A stretch of DNA of 48,416 bases from the NCBI GenBank assembly GCA_000474255.1, contig BATO01000047.1, positions 1 to 48,416 on the forward strand, given 5' to 3'. Origin of the DNA: Aquipseudomonas alcaligenes MRY13-0052 (GTDB taxonomy: Bacteria > Pseudomonadota > Gammaproteobacteria > Pseudomonadales > Pseudomonadaceae). A program made the translations under genes and the position numbers. The notes under the pieces were generated by a model. It was not told the DNA's origin and searched no databases. It saw only the letters and a list, made by a program, of their open reading frames with translations. Below, one piece after another: positions 7,306 to 15,853 of this stretch (position 1 is its first letter; every line of letters begins with the position of its first letter).

Positions 7306-8580
7306 GTGACCAACCTGATCGAAACCGTGAACCTGGCCGCCACCCCGGCCGACCTGGTGCAGCACGACCGCGTGCACACCTCGCTCTACACCGATGGGCG
7401 CATCTTCGACGACGAGCTGGAGAAGGTGTTCTACAGCACCTGGATCTGGGTCGCCCACGCAAGCGAGATCCCCGACAACGGCAGCTACAAGAGCACCTAC
7501 ATCGGCAAGCAGCCGGTGATCGTGGTGCGCGACCGCAAGAAGGACGTGCACGTGCTGCTCAACCGCTGCCGCCACCGTGGCGCCACCGTCTGCGAGCACA
7601 AGAAGGGCAAGGCCAACAGCTTCGTCTGCCCCTACCACGGCTGGAGCTACGGCCTGGACGGCAGCCTGCGCGGCGTGCCGCACCCGGAGAGCTACGCCGA
7701 CTGCCTGGACAAGGGCGAGCTGCCCCTGGTGAGCCTGCGCGTCGAGCAGTACAACGGCATGATCTTCGCCACCTTCAAGGACGACATCGAGCCGCTGGTG
7801 GACTTCCTCGGCCCGGCGAAGAAATGGATCGACCTGTTCATGAAGCAGGGCGCCGGCTACGGCGTGAAGGTGTCCGGCGAGCACCGCTTCCGCTTCCCCG
7901 GCAACTGGAAGATCCAGCTGGAGAACACCACTGACGCCTACCACTTCCCGCTGGTGCACAAGTCGTTCCTGTCCTCGGTGGACGAACAGACCCTGGAGCT
8001 CTTCGACTTCGTCAAAGGCCCGGGCTATGTCGAAGACCTGGGCAACGGCCACAGCGTGATGGTGATGATCCCCGACCTGATCGACCTCGAAGCCGATCTG
8101 GACAAGCCCATCCCCGAGCGTTTCGAGGCCCTGGCCGAGGAGCTGCGCGGCGAAGGCATCGACGAGCAGCAGGTGCGCCGTATCGTCCGTGCTGTCGGCG
8201 GCTCGGGCTTCAACCTCAACCTGTTCCCCAACGTCGCCTGCTCCATGGCCTTCTTCCGCGTGCTGCAGCCGATCTCGGTGAACGAGACCGAGATCCACCA
8301 CGCGGTGATCACCATGGACGGCGGCCCGGCCGTGGCCAACCGCTACCGCCTGCGCCTGCACGAGCACTTCCAGGGCCCCATGGGCTTCGGCACCCCGGAC
8401 GACTCCGAAGCCTGGGAGCGCGTGCAGAAGGGCGCCCAGGCCGGCAGCGACCTGTGGATCATGCTCAACCGCGGCCTGCCGGGCGAGAAGCCCAGCGAGG
8501 ACGGGCGGGTCAGCGACGTGAGCGCCGAGACCGGCATGCGCGCGGCCTACCAGCAGTGGAAAAAGATGATGTCGGCCTAG
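7306..8580 (+). CDS. iacC: Rieske-type aromatic-ring dioxygenase large (alpha) subunit IacC
   Basis: A 424-residue alpha subunit of a Rieske non-haem iron oxygenase. The [2Fe-2S] site is CRH (Cys88, His90) plus CPYH (Cys108, His111). The mononuclear iron site is Asp210, His213 and His218 in ENTTDAYHFPLVH. With IacD and electrons from IacF it should oxidise the dioxindole-type intermediate on the way to catechol. Translation probably begins at the GTG at 7306 with GAGGAG five bases upstream; no ATG is better placed. Length is normal for the family. Confidence 0.9.
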   Translation: MTNLIETVNLAATPADLVQHDRVHTSLYTDGRIFDDELEKVFYSTWIWVAHASEIPDNGSYKSTYIGKQPVIVVRDRKKDVHVLLNRCRHRGATVCEHKKGKANSFVCPYHGWSYGLDGSLRGVPHPESYADCLDKGELPLVSLRVEQYNGMIFATFKDDIEPLVDFLGPAKKWIDLFMKQGAGYGVKVSGEHRFRFPGNWKIQLENTTDAYHFPLVHKSFLSSVDEQTLELFDFVKGPGYVEDLGNGHSVMVMIPDLIDLEADLDKPIPERFEALAEELRGEGIDEQQVRRIVRAVGGSGFNLNLFPNVACSMAFFRVLQPISVNETEIHHAVITMDGGPAVANRYRLRLHEHFQGPMGFGTPDDSEAWERVQKGAQAGSDLWIMLNRGLPGEKPSEDGRVSDVSAETGMRAAYQQWKKMMSA

Positions 8581-8638
8581 GGCCGACAGCACGTGCCCGT
8601 GGGCGCGAGCGCTGCTCGCGAACATAGGTGCCACAAAA

Positions 8639-8664
8639 GCTTCGCGAGCAGAGCTCGCTCCTAC
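8639..8664. repeat. REP-like palindrome between iacC and iacD
   Basis: The sequence begins GCTTCGCGAGCAGAGCTCGC, a palindromic repeat found again at 13221-13246 and 37524-37549. Just before it, 8601-8622 carries a diverged partner (GCGAGCGCTGCTCGCG), so the 115-base iacC-iacD gap is largely repeat DNA. Confidence 0.75.
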
Positions 8665-8695
8665 GCTGCTCGACGCACTACTTGAGAGACCGATC

Positions 8696-9172
8696 ATGAA
8701 CCTTGAATTGCTCAACCACGTCAGCGCCTTCATCTGGCAGGAAGCGGACATGCTCGACCACGGCGAGTTCGACGCCTGGCTGGACCTCTGGGCCGATAAG
8801 GGCACCTACATCATCCCGATCGACCCCAACGAGACCGATTTCGAGAACACCCTCAACTACGCCTACGACGACCACCACATGCGTCAGTTGCGGGTGAAGC
8901 GCCTGATCGGCGGTGAATCCATCTCCACCAGCCCGCGCGCCCGCACCGTGCGTGCCCTGTCGCGCTTCCGCGTGCTGGGTGAGGAGGGTGGCGTGGTCAC
9001 CGTGCGCTGCGCGCAGAACCTGCGGGAATTCCGCAAGGACGTGCTCAAGCACTACACCGCCGACATCACCTTCGAGCTCCAGCGCGAAGGCGAGGGCTTC
9101 CGCATCCAGCGCAAGCTGATCCAACTCATCAACTCGACCGATACCCTCGCCGGTATCGGCTACATCCTCTGA
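8696..9172 (+). CDS. iacD: Aromatic-ring dioxygenase small (beta) subunit IacD
   Basis: A 158-residue beta subunit of a ring-hydroxylating dioxygenase, with the NTF2-like cone fold seen in naphthalene or benzoate dioxygenase small subunits. Typical segments are QEADMLDHGEFDAWLDLWA at the N-terminus and FRKDVLKHYTADITFEL followed by RIQRKLIQLINS near the C-terminus. It has no metal site of its own and acts as a structural partner of IacC. The 115-base gap to iacC holds a repeat but no obvious terminator. Confidence 0.88.
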   Translation: MNLELLNHVSAFIWQEADMLDHGEFDAWLDLWADKGTYIIPIDPNETDFENTLNYAYDDHHMRQLRVKRLIGGESISTSPRARTVRALSRFRVLGEEGGVVTVRCAQNLREFRKDVLKHYTADITFELQREGEGFRIQRKLIQLINSTDTLAGIGYIL

Positions 9173-9216
9173 GGGCTTTTCATGAAAACCCATGAGCAGA
9201 CCCTTGGGAGCTTGAA

Positions 9217-9957
9217 ATGACCCAAATCGCACTCGTCACCGGCGCCGCCCAGGGCTTGGGCTTCGCCATCGCCGGCCGGCTGTTCGCCGCCGGCCATTCG
9301 GTGGTGATCACCGACCTGTCGCTGGAGCGTGCCCAGGCCGCCGCCGACCGTCTCGATCCGAGCGGTGCGCGCAGCCTGGCACTGAAACTGGACGTTGCCA
9401 GCAAGGCCGACTTCGAGGCCGCCCTGGCGGCGACCCTGGAGCGCTTCGGTGCGCTGCATGCGGTGGTCAACAACGCCGCCATGACCCTGACCACGCCTGT
9501 GATGCAGATCAGCCCCGAGGAATTCGACCGGGTGCTGAGCCTCAACACCCGCAGCGTGTTCGTCGGTTGCCAGGTGTTCGGCACGCACATGGCGGCGGCC
9601 GGCTACGGGCGCATCGTCAACCTGGCGTCCCTGGCCGGGCAGAACGGCGGCACTGCCACTGGCGCGCATTACGCGGCGTCCAAGGGTGCAATCGTCACCC
9701 TGACCAAGGTCTTCGCCAAGGAGCTGGCGGCCAGCGGCGTCACCGTCAACGCCATCGCCCCAGGGCCCATCGAGTCCCCGGCGGTGCGCGCGGCGATTCC
9801 GCCGGAGCGCATGGAGGGGCTGCTGGCCAACATCCCGGTCAAGCGCCTGGGCGATGCGGATTTCCTCGGCGACCTGATCGTGCAGCTGACGCGGCCGGAA
9901 GCCTATTTCACCACCGGCGCCACCTGGGATGTGAACGGCGGCCTGTACATGCGCTGA
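9217..9957 (+). CDS. iacE: Short-chain dehydrogenase/reductase IacE
   Basis: A 246-residue classical SDR. The cofactor-binding TGAAQGLG is at residues 8-15, NNAA at 85-88, and the catalytic Ser138, Tyr152 and Lys156 lie in LAS and YAASK. In studied iac clusters IacE works with IacA in forming the dioxindole-3-acetate intermediate. A good ribosome site (GGGAG) precedes the ATG at 9217. It lies between the dioxygenase subunits and the reductase, consistent with a single operon. Confidence 0.87.
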   Translation: MTQIALVTGAAQGLGFAIAGRLFAAGHSVVITDLSLERAQAAADRLDPSGARSLALKLDVASKADFEAALAATLERFGALHAVVNNAAMTLTTPVMQISPEEFDRVLSLNTRSVFVGCQVFGTHMAAAGYGRIVNLASLAGQNGGTATGAHYAASKGAIVTLTKVFAKELAASGVTVNAIAPGPIESPAVRAAIPPERMEGLLANIPVKRLGDADFLGDLIVQLTRPEAYFTTGATWDVNGGLYMR

Positions 9958-10033
9958 GCGACACCGAACAACGATGCGACGGCCGCTGAACGGCCGCCTT
10001 CTTTCCATGACGTGCAATGCGGGTGAACCCGAG

Positions 10034-10990
10034 ATGACAGAACAACTCCTCAAGGTCGTGGTGCACAAGCGCCAGTTGCAGGGCGACGGCGTCGTCGTCC
10101 TCGATCTGCTGCCGGTCGGCGGCGCGACGCTTCCCGCCTTCGAAGCCGGCGCCCACGTGGACATCCACGTCGCCCCCGGCCTGGTGCGTCAGTATTCGCT
10201 GTGCAGCGACCCCGCCGACTCCAGCCTCTATCGCCTCGGCGTGCTCAAGGACCCGGCCTCCCGCGGCGGCTCCCTGGGTGTGCACGACAGCCTGCTGGAA
10301 GGGGCCGAGGTGGAGATCAGCGCGCCGCGCAACCTGTTCCCGCTGGCCGCCGATGCGAAGCGTTCGATCCTCATCGGCGGCGGCATCGGCATCACCCCGA
10401 TGATCGCCATGGCCCATGCACTGCAGGCCGCCGGCAGCGACTTCGAGCTGCACTACTGCGGCCGCTCGCGTGGCCGCACCGCCTTCCTCGACGAGCTGGC
10501 CGCCGCGCCCTTCGCCGGGCGCGTCAGCACCCATTTCGACGACGAGCCGGCACAGAAGCTCGACCTGCCCCGCGTGCTGGGCGCGCCCCAGGCGGATGTG
10601 CACGTCTATGTCTGCGGCCCGGCCGGCTTCATGGACTGGGTGATAGGCGAAGCGCGCAACGCCGGCTACGCCGAGGCCAACATCCACCGCGAGTACTTCC
10701 AGGTCGAGGTCGACGCCAGCGGCGCGGGCTTCGAAGTGGTGGCCGCGCGCAGCGGCAAGACGGTGCAGGTGGCCGAGGGCCAGAGCATCCTCGACGCGCT
10801 GGCGGGCGTGGGCATCAAGATCGAGATTTCCTGCGAGCAGGGCGTCTGCGGCACCTGCCTGTGCGATGTGCTGGAGGGCGAGCCGGATCACCGCGACGTC
10901 TACCTGACCGACGACGAGAAGGCCGCCAACGACCAGATCCTGGTCTGTTGCTCGCGCGCCAAGAGCTCGAAGCTGGTCCTGGATATCTGA
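10034..10990 (+). CDS. iacF: Dioxygenase electron-transfer reductase IacF (flavin, NAD and plant-type [2Fe-2S])
   Basis: A 318-residue reductase with the domain order of phthalate dioxygenase reductase/VanB: a flavin domain with RQYSLCSDP, a nucleotide domain with GGGIGITPMIAMA and CGPAGFMDW, and a C-terminal plant-type ferredoxin domain with CEQGVCGTC and a distal cysteine in LVCCSRA. It passes electrons from NAD(P)H to the IacC Rieske centre, so no separate ferredoxin is needed. The frame is open further upstream with ATGs at 9974 and 10008, but 10034 matches the family's usual beginning. It ends 18 bases before iacG. Confidence 0.88.
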   Translation: MTEQLLKVVVHKRQLQGDGVVVLDLLPVGGATLPAFEAGAHVDIHVAPGLVRQYSLCSDPADSSLYRLGVLKDPASRGGSLGVHDSLLEGAEVEISAPRNLFPLAADAKRSILIGGGIGITPMIAMAHALQAAGSDFELHYCGRSRGRTAFLDELAAAPFAGRVSTHFDDEPAQKLDLPRVLGAPQADVHVYVCGPAGFMDWVIGEARNAGYAEANIHREYFQVEVDASGAGFEVVAARSGKTVQVAEGQSILDALAGVGIKIEISCEQGVCGTCLCDVLEGEPDHRDVYLTDDEKAANDQILVCCSRAKSSKLVLDI

Positions 10991-11008
10991 ACACCGGAGG
11001 GCACTACC

Positions 11009-11509
11009 ATGGTCGATACCACGGGATTTCGTAACGCGATGGCGCTGCTGGGCGGCGCCGTTTCGGTCATCACCACCAATGGCACTGCCGGGCGTTTCGG
11101 CTTCACCGCCTCGGCGGTGTGCAGCGTCACCGACCAGCCGCCGACGCTGCTGGTGTGCATGAACCGCTCCTCGTATTCCAACGTGCATTTCAAGAGCAAC
11201 GGCGTGCTCGGCGTGAACGTGCTGACCGCCGAGCTGAAGGACATCTCGGCGGTGTTCGCCAACCGCGAGCTGGACTCCGACCAGCGCTTCGCCGCCGCCA
11301 GCTGGCACACCCTGGAAAGCGGGGCGCCGCTGCTGGACGAGGCCCTGGTGAGCTTCGATTGCCGCATCGCCCAGGCCCATGAAGTGGGCTCGCACACCAT
11401 TTTCTACTGCGAGGTGCTGGGCATCCGCCACGGCGAGAACCAGGAAGGCCTGGTGTATTTCAACCGCGCCTATCACCGCCTCGGCGATGCCTCCAAGGCA
11501 GCCTGCTGA
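11009..11509 (+). CDS. iacG: NAD(P)H:flavin reductase IacG
   Basis: A 166-residue protein of the HpaC/flavin-reductase-domain family (split beta barrel). Family marks are the N-terminal GGAVSVITTNG, the FTASAVCSVTDQPPTLLVCMN block and the C-terminal YFNRAYHRL. It should make the reduced flavin used by the monooxygenase IacA, the usual two-component arrangement. A strong ribosome site (GGAGGG) precedes the ATG. It is the last of the nine iac genes; 280 bases of non-coding DNA follow before the porin. Confidence 0.88.
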   Translation: MVDTTGFRNAMALLGGAVSVITTNGTAGRFGFTASAVCSVTDQPPTLLVCMNRSSYSNVHFKSNGVLGVNVLTAELKDISAVFANRELDSDQRFAAASWHTLESGAPLLDEALVSFDCRIAQAHEVGSHTIFYCEVLGIRHGENQEGLVYFNRAYHRLGDASKAAC

Positions 11510-11789
11510 TAACGCTTCAAGGCCGGGGAAGAGCAACGTCCCGGTGTAGAAAGTTTCGGTGTTTATCGCCGGAAACTTTGCGAGTGATTCCCGCGCAAAG
11601 TCTGCTGTATGAAACACATAACAATAAAGGAGGGTGCCCGTTACTGATGTTCGGGTAATGGGTCTGTTTCGCCTTTTTGCAGTAAGTGGTCATAAAAACA
11701 ACACTGCGGATTAACTGCCTGCGTTTGCTGATTTGCCAATTAATCTGCTCCCACTCTAGTGCCTTGCACATGTATTAAAGGAACATCCC
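11510..11789. promoter_or_regulatory. iacG-porin intergenic region with overlapping inverted repeats and a candidate porin promoter
   Basis: No gene is seen. Two nested inverted repeats stand near the start: AAAGTTTC (11550-11557) with GAAACTTT (11572-11579), and CTTTGCG (11576-11582) with CGCAAAG (11594-11600). They overlap, so only one hairpin could form at a time, or they could be protein-binding sites. Toward the porin, TTGCCA (11733-11738), a 16-base spacer and TCTAGT (11755-11760) is a possible promoter, with AAGGAA before the porin ATG. No terminator with a clear T-run follows iacG. Confidence 0.4.
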
Positions 11790-13067
11790 ATGTTTCAGAA
11801 AAGCTGGCTGGCCCGCGGCGTTGCTGCCGCGAGCCTGATGGGTGCGCTCGCGCCGATTACCGCCCAGGCGGACTTTCTCGATGATCGGCAAGTGAGCCTC
11901 GGCTTGCGCAACTTCTATATCGACCGTGATTACAAACAGAGCGATGCACCGAAGTCGCGTATTGGCAGTTGGACCCAGGGTTTCGACTTCCGCGCCATTT
12001 CCGGTTACACCGAAGGCCCCATCCAGTTCGGCCTCGATCTTTCCGCGCAATATGCCTATCGCCTGGATGGCGGTGGTGGCCGTGGCCCGGACAGCATCAT
12101 TCCCTACGACGACAGCAAGGGCGAGCAGGTGCGTGACTACGGTCGCGCCGCGCTGACCGCCAAGGTCAAGTACTCCAAGACCGAGCTGAAGATCGGCGAG
12201 CACCGGCCGATGCTGCCGGTGGCCTTCATGGACGACTCGCGGCAATTGGTCACCACCTACCACGGCTTCCTGGTCGAATCCCGCGAGATCGACAAGCTCA
12301 CCCTCACCGGCGGGCGCTTCACCGAGATCAGCGGGCGCGAATCCTCCGACCGGGAGAAGATGTACCTGTTCAACGGCCCGGACATCAAACGCCGCAGCGA
12401 CGGTCTCAACTTCGGCGGCGCCACCTACGCCTTCAGCCCGGCGCTCTCGGCCACCTACTTCTACGGCCAGCTGGAGGACATCTACGAGCAGCACTACGGC
12501 GGCCTGACCTACAACGCCGACCTGGGCGACGGCTTCGGCCTGAAGACCGACCTGCGCTACTTCGACAACAAGGAGGATGGCAAGGCGCTCTACGGCGAGA
12601 TCGACAACCGCTCCTACGGCGCCATGACCACCCTGCGCAAGGGCGCCCACGCCATCGGCGTCGGCTACCAGCGCATGCTCGGCGACAGCACCTTCCCCAC
12701 GCTCAACGGCTACGCCCCGCAGCCGTACCTGGTGAACTGGTCCACCGTCGCCTTCGTCAAGCCCAACGAAAGCTCCTGGCAGCTGCGCTACGACCTGGAC
12801 TTCGCCAGCTACGGCGCGCCCGGCCTCAAGCTGATGACCCGCTACCTGCGCGGCACCGGCATCGATCGCGGCAACAACGCCCTGGATGAGAACGTCGAGA
12901 GCGAGCGCAACATCTTCCTCAGCTACGTGGTGCAGAGCGGCCCGCTCAAGGGGGTCGGCTTCGAGTGGCGCAACATCGACGTCAAGACCCGCTACGGCAA
13001 CGGCGCGGCCTCGGGGGCGGACTACAAGGAGAACCGCCTGATCACCACCTACACCTTCAAGTTCTGA
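11790..13067 (+). CDS. OprD-family outer-membrane porin
   Basis: A 425-residue outer-membrane protein of the OprD/Opd/BenF family. Residues 1-27 form a signal peptide ending near ITAQA. The mature chain starts with an OprD-like LDDRQVSLGLRNFYIDRDY and ends with a terminal aromatic beta strand (TYTFKF), the outer-membrane assembly signal. Members of this family carry single carboxylates; the position between the iac and cat genes points to IAA, benzoate-like acids or related compounds. The ribosome site AAGGAA lies seven bases before the ATG. A terminator is found well downstream at 13301-13333. Confidence 0.88.
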   Translation: MFQKSWLARGVAAASLMGALAPITAQADFLDDRQVSLGLRNFYIDRDYKQSDAPKSRIGSWTQGFDFRAISGYTEGPIQFGLDLSAQYAYRLDGGGGRGPDSIIPYDDSKGEQVRDYGRAALTAKVKYSKTELKIGEHRPMLPVAFMDDSRQLVTTYHGFLVESREIDKLTLTGGRFTEISGRESSDREKMYLFNGPDIKRRSDGLNFGGATYAFSPALSATYFYGQLEDIYEQHYGGLTYNADLGDGFGLKTDLRYFDNKEDGKALYGEIDNRSYGAMTTLRKGAHAIGVGYQRMLGDSTFPTLNGYAPQPYLVNWSTVAFVKPNESSWQLRYDLDFASYGAPGLKLMTRYLRGTGIDRGNNALDENVESERNIFLSYVVQSGPLKGVGFEWRNIDVKTRYGNGAASGADYKENRLITTYTFKF

Positions 13068-13147
13068 GCAACAGGGCATGAAGGGCCGGCCCGGTGTTGC
13101 CGCTTCCTGCAAAAGCTGGAAGCACACTGCCGGGCCGGATCAAATCT

Positions 13148-13246
13148 GTAGGGGCGAATTCATTCGCCAAGGGTCGCGGAGCGGCCCCAGGACAGCATGG
13201 GTGATGAGCCCCTTGAAGGCGCTTCGCGAGCAGAGCTCGCTCCTAC
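13148..13246. repeat. REP-like elements downstream of the porin
   Basis: Two elements lie here. At 13148-13189 is GTAGGGGCGAATTCATTCGC followed by a hairpin of the form CGCGGAGCG, the same extended unit as at 17031-17071 and 20010-20044 in inverted orientation. At 13221-13246 is a copy of the GCTTCGCGAGCAGAGC family. Confidence 0.75.
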
Positions 13247-13300
13247 GGACCGTGCGGGCGATGAGCCCGCATCCTGTACCAATCCCTTTGTTTTCACCTC

Positions 13301-13333
13301 GGCCCGGCCACTCCTTTGCGGGCCTTTTTTATT
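13301..13333 (+). terminator. Rho-independent terminator after the porin
   Basis: GGCCCG (13301-13306), a 12-base loop, CGGGCC (13319-13324) and a run of six T. It lies 230 bases past the porin stop and just before the end of the convergent catR gene. Confidence 0.75.
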
Positions 13334-13350
13334 GCGATGCGCCTGTGCGT

Positions 13351-14232
13351 TCAGGCGTCCTGCGCCACCAGCTCCTCGATCAGCGCCAGGCAGTCCCCCA
13401 ATGCCGGGGAGGTGTCACCCACGCGGCGGCTGATGATGATCGGCGAGGTGGCGTTGCTTTCCAGCAGGCGGGTGTAGCCGATGTCGTCGCGGTGCTGCAG
13501 CTGCACCGAGGCGGGCACCAGGGTGATGCCGATGCCGGCGGCGACCAGGCCGATGGCGGTCTGCAGTTCGTTGGTCCACTGCACGACACGGATTTGCAAT
13601 CCGTGGGTGGCGAACAGCGCGAGCACATGGTCGGCGTAGCTCGGGCGCGGGTTGCCCGGGTAGAGCACGAAGGGCTCGCGGGCCAGGGCTTCCAGGCTCG
13701 CCGGGGCGGCCAGCAGCGGGTGGCCGGCGGGGAGGGCGGCGACCAACGGATCCAGGGTCAGTACCTGCTGGTGGATGGCCGGGTCCTCGATGTGGATGCG
13801 GCCGAAGCCGATGTCGATGCGCCCGGCCTTGAGCGCCTCCACCTGCTGCAGGGTGGTCATTTCGTTGAGCCCGAGCTCCAGCTCGGCGTCGCTGCGCAGG
13901 CGGCGGATCAGCTCCGGCAGCACGCCGTAGAGGGTCGAGGGGGCGAAGCCGATGCCCAGCCAGGTCTTCTCGCCCTGACCGATGCGCCGGGTGTTGTCGC
14001 AGACCTTAGCCAACTGCTCCAGCAGGGCGCTGGAGTGCTCGTGGAAGAAGCGCCCCGCCTCGGTCAGGCGCAGGGGCCGGCCACGCTCCAGCAGGGTGAC
14101 GCCGAGCTCTTCCTCGAGCTGCTGGATCTGCCGGCTCAAGGGCGGCTGGGCGATGTGCAGGCGCTCGGCGGCGCGGGTGAAGTTGAGGGTTTCGGCAAGG
14201 GCCTGGAAGTAGCGCAGGTGGCGAAGCTCCAT
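13351..14232 (-). CDS. catR: LysR-type regulator CatR of the catechol ortho-cleavage genes
   Basis: A 293-residue LysR protein. The winged helix-turn-helix is at the N-terminus (MELRHLRYFQALAETLNFTRAAERLHIAQ is encoded from 14232), followed by a two-lobed effector domain. It is divergent from catB with a 113-base gap that holds an ATAC-N7-GTAT site, the arrangement of catR-catBCA in Pseudomonas putida, where CatR activates with cis,cis-muconate. The frame is open to 14289, but the ATG at 14232 has an AGAGAG site and gives the family's usual beginning. It could also influence the iac genes, but nothing in the sequence shows this. Confidence 0.88.
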   Translation of the reverse strand: MELRHLRYFQALAETLNFTRAAERLHIAQPPLSRQIQQLEEELGVTLLERGRPLRLTEAGRFFHEHSSALLEQLAKVCDNTRRIGQGEKTWLGIGFAPSTLYGVLPELIRRLRSDAELELGLNEMTTLQQVEALKAGRIDIGFGRIHIEDPAIHQQVLTLDPLVAALPAGHPLLAAPASLEALAREPFVLYPGNPRPSYADHVLALFATHGLQIRVVQWTNELQTAIGLVAAGIGITLVPASVQLQHRDDIGYTRLLESNATSPIIISRRVGDTSPALGDCLALIEELVAQDA

Positions 14233-14255
14233 GGGAATCTCTCTGTGCCTGGTTT

Positions 14256-14272
14256 GATACCTAGTGGGTATC
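14256..14272. promoter_or_regulatory. CatR operator between catR and catB
   Basis: GATACC-tagtg-GGTATC is a perfect six-base inverted repeat. Its core ATAC-N7-GTAT (14257-14271) is the consensus recognition site of the BenM/CatM/CatR subgroup of LysR regulators. It lies 24 bases from the catR start and about 75 bases from the catB start, the right spacing for activation of catB and self-repression of catR. Confidence 0.85.
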
Positions 14273-14345
14273 GTGCCAGACAAACTCAATATTGGAAGCC
14301 TGGGATTTGCAGATTTACGCTGCGGAACAGTGAAAACAGAACCTG

Positions 14346-15479
14346 ATGGGTATTGAAATGATTTCTACCGCGATCGAGTCCCTCGAAGCGATCATCGTCG
14401 ACCTGCCGACCATCCGCCCGCACAAGCTGGCGATGCACACCATGCAGAACCAGACCCTGGTGATCCTGCGCATCCGCTGCGCCGACGGCATCGAGGGCAT
14501 CGGCGAAGCCACCACCATCGGTGGCCTGGCCTACGGCTACGAAAGCCCCGAGAGCATCAAGACCAACCTCGACCGCTACTTCGCGCCGCTGCTGATCGGC
14601 CAGGACGCCAGCAACATCAACGCCGCCATGCAGCGCATCGACCGCGTGGTGAAGGGCAACACCTTCGCCCGCTCGGCGGTGGAAACCGCGCTGCTGGACG
14701 CCCAGGGCAAGCGCCTGGGCCTGCCGGTGAGCGAGCTGCTCGGTGGCCGTGTGCGCGACAGCCTGGAAGTGGCCTGGACCCTGGCCAGCGGCGACACCGC
14801 CCGCGACATCGCCGAGGGCGAGCACATGCTGGAGGTGCGCCGCCATCGCATCTTCAAGCTGAAGATCGGCGCCAACGAAGTGAACCAGGACCTGCGCCAC
14901 GTCATCGCCATCAAGAAGGCCCTGGGCGATCTCGCCAGCGTGCGTGTCGACGTCAACCAGTACTGGGATGAAGCCGTCGCCCTGCGTGCCTGCCAGGTAT
15001 TGGGCGACAACGGCATCGACCTGATCGAGCAGCCCATCTCGCGCAACAACCGCGCCGGCCAGGCGCGCCTCGCCCTGCGCAGCCCGGCGCCGATCATGGC
15101 GGACGAGTCCATCGAATGCGTCGAGGACGCCTTCAACCTCGCCCGCGAAGGCGCCGCCCCGGTGTTCGCCCTGAAGATCGCCAAGAACGGTGGCCCGCGC
15201 GCCGTACTGCGCACCGCCGCCATCGCCGAGGCGGCCGGCATCGGCCTCTACGGCGGCACCATGCTCGAAGGCAGCGTCGGCACCCTGGCCTCCGCCCACG
15301 CCTTCATCACCCTGGCCGAACTGGCCTGGGACACCGAACTGTTCGGCCCGCTGCTGCTGACCGAGGAGATCGTCACCGAGCCGCCGCGCTACCAGGACTT
15401 CCAGCTGCACGTGCCGCGCCTGCCCGGCCTCGGCCTGACCCTCGACGAGGAGCGCCTGGCGCGCTTCCGCCGTACCTGA
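14346..15479 (+). CDS. catB: Muconate cycloisomerase CatB
   Basis: A 377-residue enolase-superfamily enzyme that closes cis,cis-muconate to muconolactone. The catalytic and metal residues fit the family: Lys171 and Lys173 (FKLKIG), Asp202, Glu228, Asp253 (MADES) and Lys277 (ALKIAKNGG). The N-terminal block IIVDLPTIRPHKLAMHTMQ is nearly the same as remembered P. putida CatB. Translation may start at 14346 or at the in-frame ATG at 14358; neither has a strong ribosome site. First gene of the catBCA operon, controlled by the adjacent CatR site. Confidence 0.95.
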   Translation: MGIEMISTAIESLEAIIVDLPTIRPHKLAMHTMQNQTLVILRIRCADGIEGIGEATTIGGLAYGYESPESIKTNLDRYFAPLLIGQDASNINAAMQRIDRVVKGNTFARSAVETALLDAQGKRLGLPVSELLGGRVRDSLEVAWTLASGDTARDIAEGEHMLEVRRHRIFKLKIGANEVNQDLRHVIAIKKALGDLASVRVDVNQYWDEAVALRACQVLGDNGIDLIEQPISRNNRAGQARLALRSPAPIMADESIECVEDAFNLAREGAAPVFALKIAKNGGPRAVLRTAAIAEAAGIGLYGGTMLEGSVGTLASAHAFITLAELAWDTELFGPLLLTEEIVTEPPRYQDFQLHVPRLPGLGLTLDEERLARFRRT

Positions 15480-15507
15480 ACCCTCGCCTGAAGAAGGAGA
15501 TGCTTCC

Positions 15508-15798
15508 ATGCTGTTCCACGTGAAGATGACCGTGAAGCTGCCGCTCGACATGGACCCGGACAAAGCCGCCAAGCTCAAGGCCGACGAGAAGGAACTGGCC
15601 CAGCGCCTGCAGCGCGAGGGCAAGTGGCGCCACCTGTGGCGCATCGCCGGCCACTACGCCAACTACAGCGTGTTCGACCTGGCCAGCGTCGAAGAGCTGC
15701 ACGACACGCTGATGCAGCTGCCGCTGTTCCCGTACATGGAGATCGAGGTCGACGGGCTCTGCCGCCACCCTTCGTCGATCCACCAGGACGATCGCTGA
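15508..15798 (+). CDS. catC: Muconolactone delta-isomerase CatC
   Basis: A 96-residue protein of the normal family length that converts muconolactone to 3-oxoadipate enol-lactone. The family beginning MLFHVKMTVKLPLDMDP and the block WRHLWRIAGHYANYSVFD are present. AAGGAG lies eight bases before the ATG. It follows catB by 28 bases and precedes catA by 55. The next enzymes (enol-lactone hydrolase, transferase, thiolase) are not in the window and must be encoded elsewhere. Confidence 0.95.
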   Translation: MLFHVKMTVKLPLDMDPDKAAKLKADEKELAQRLQREGKWRHLWRIAGHYANYSVFDLASVEELHDTLMQLPLFPYMEIEVDGLCRHPSSIHQDDR

Positions 15799-15853
15799 TC
15801 GCCGCACCGTCCCAGCTAAGCCCGGCCAATAACTACAAGATGAGGTTCCAACC

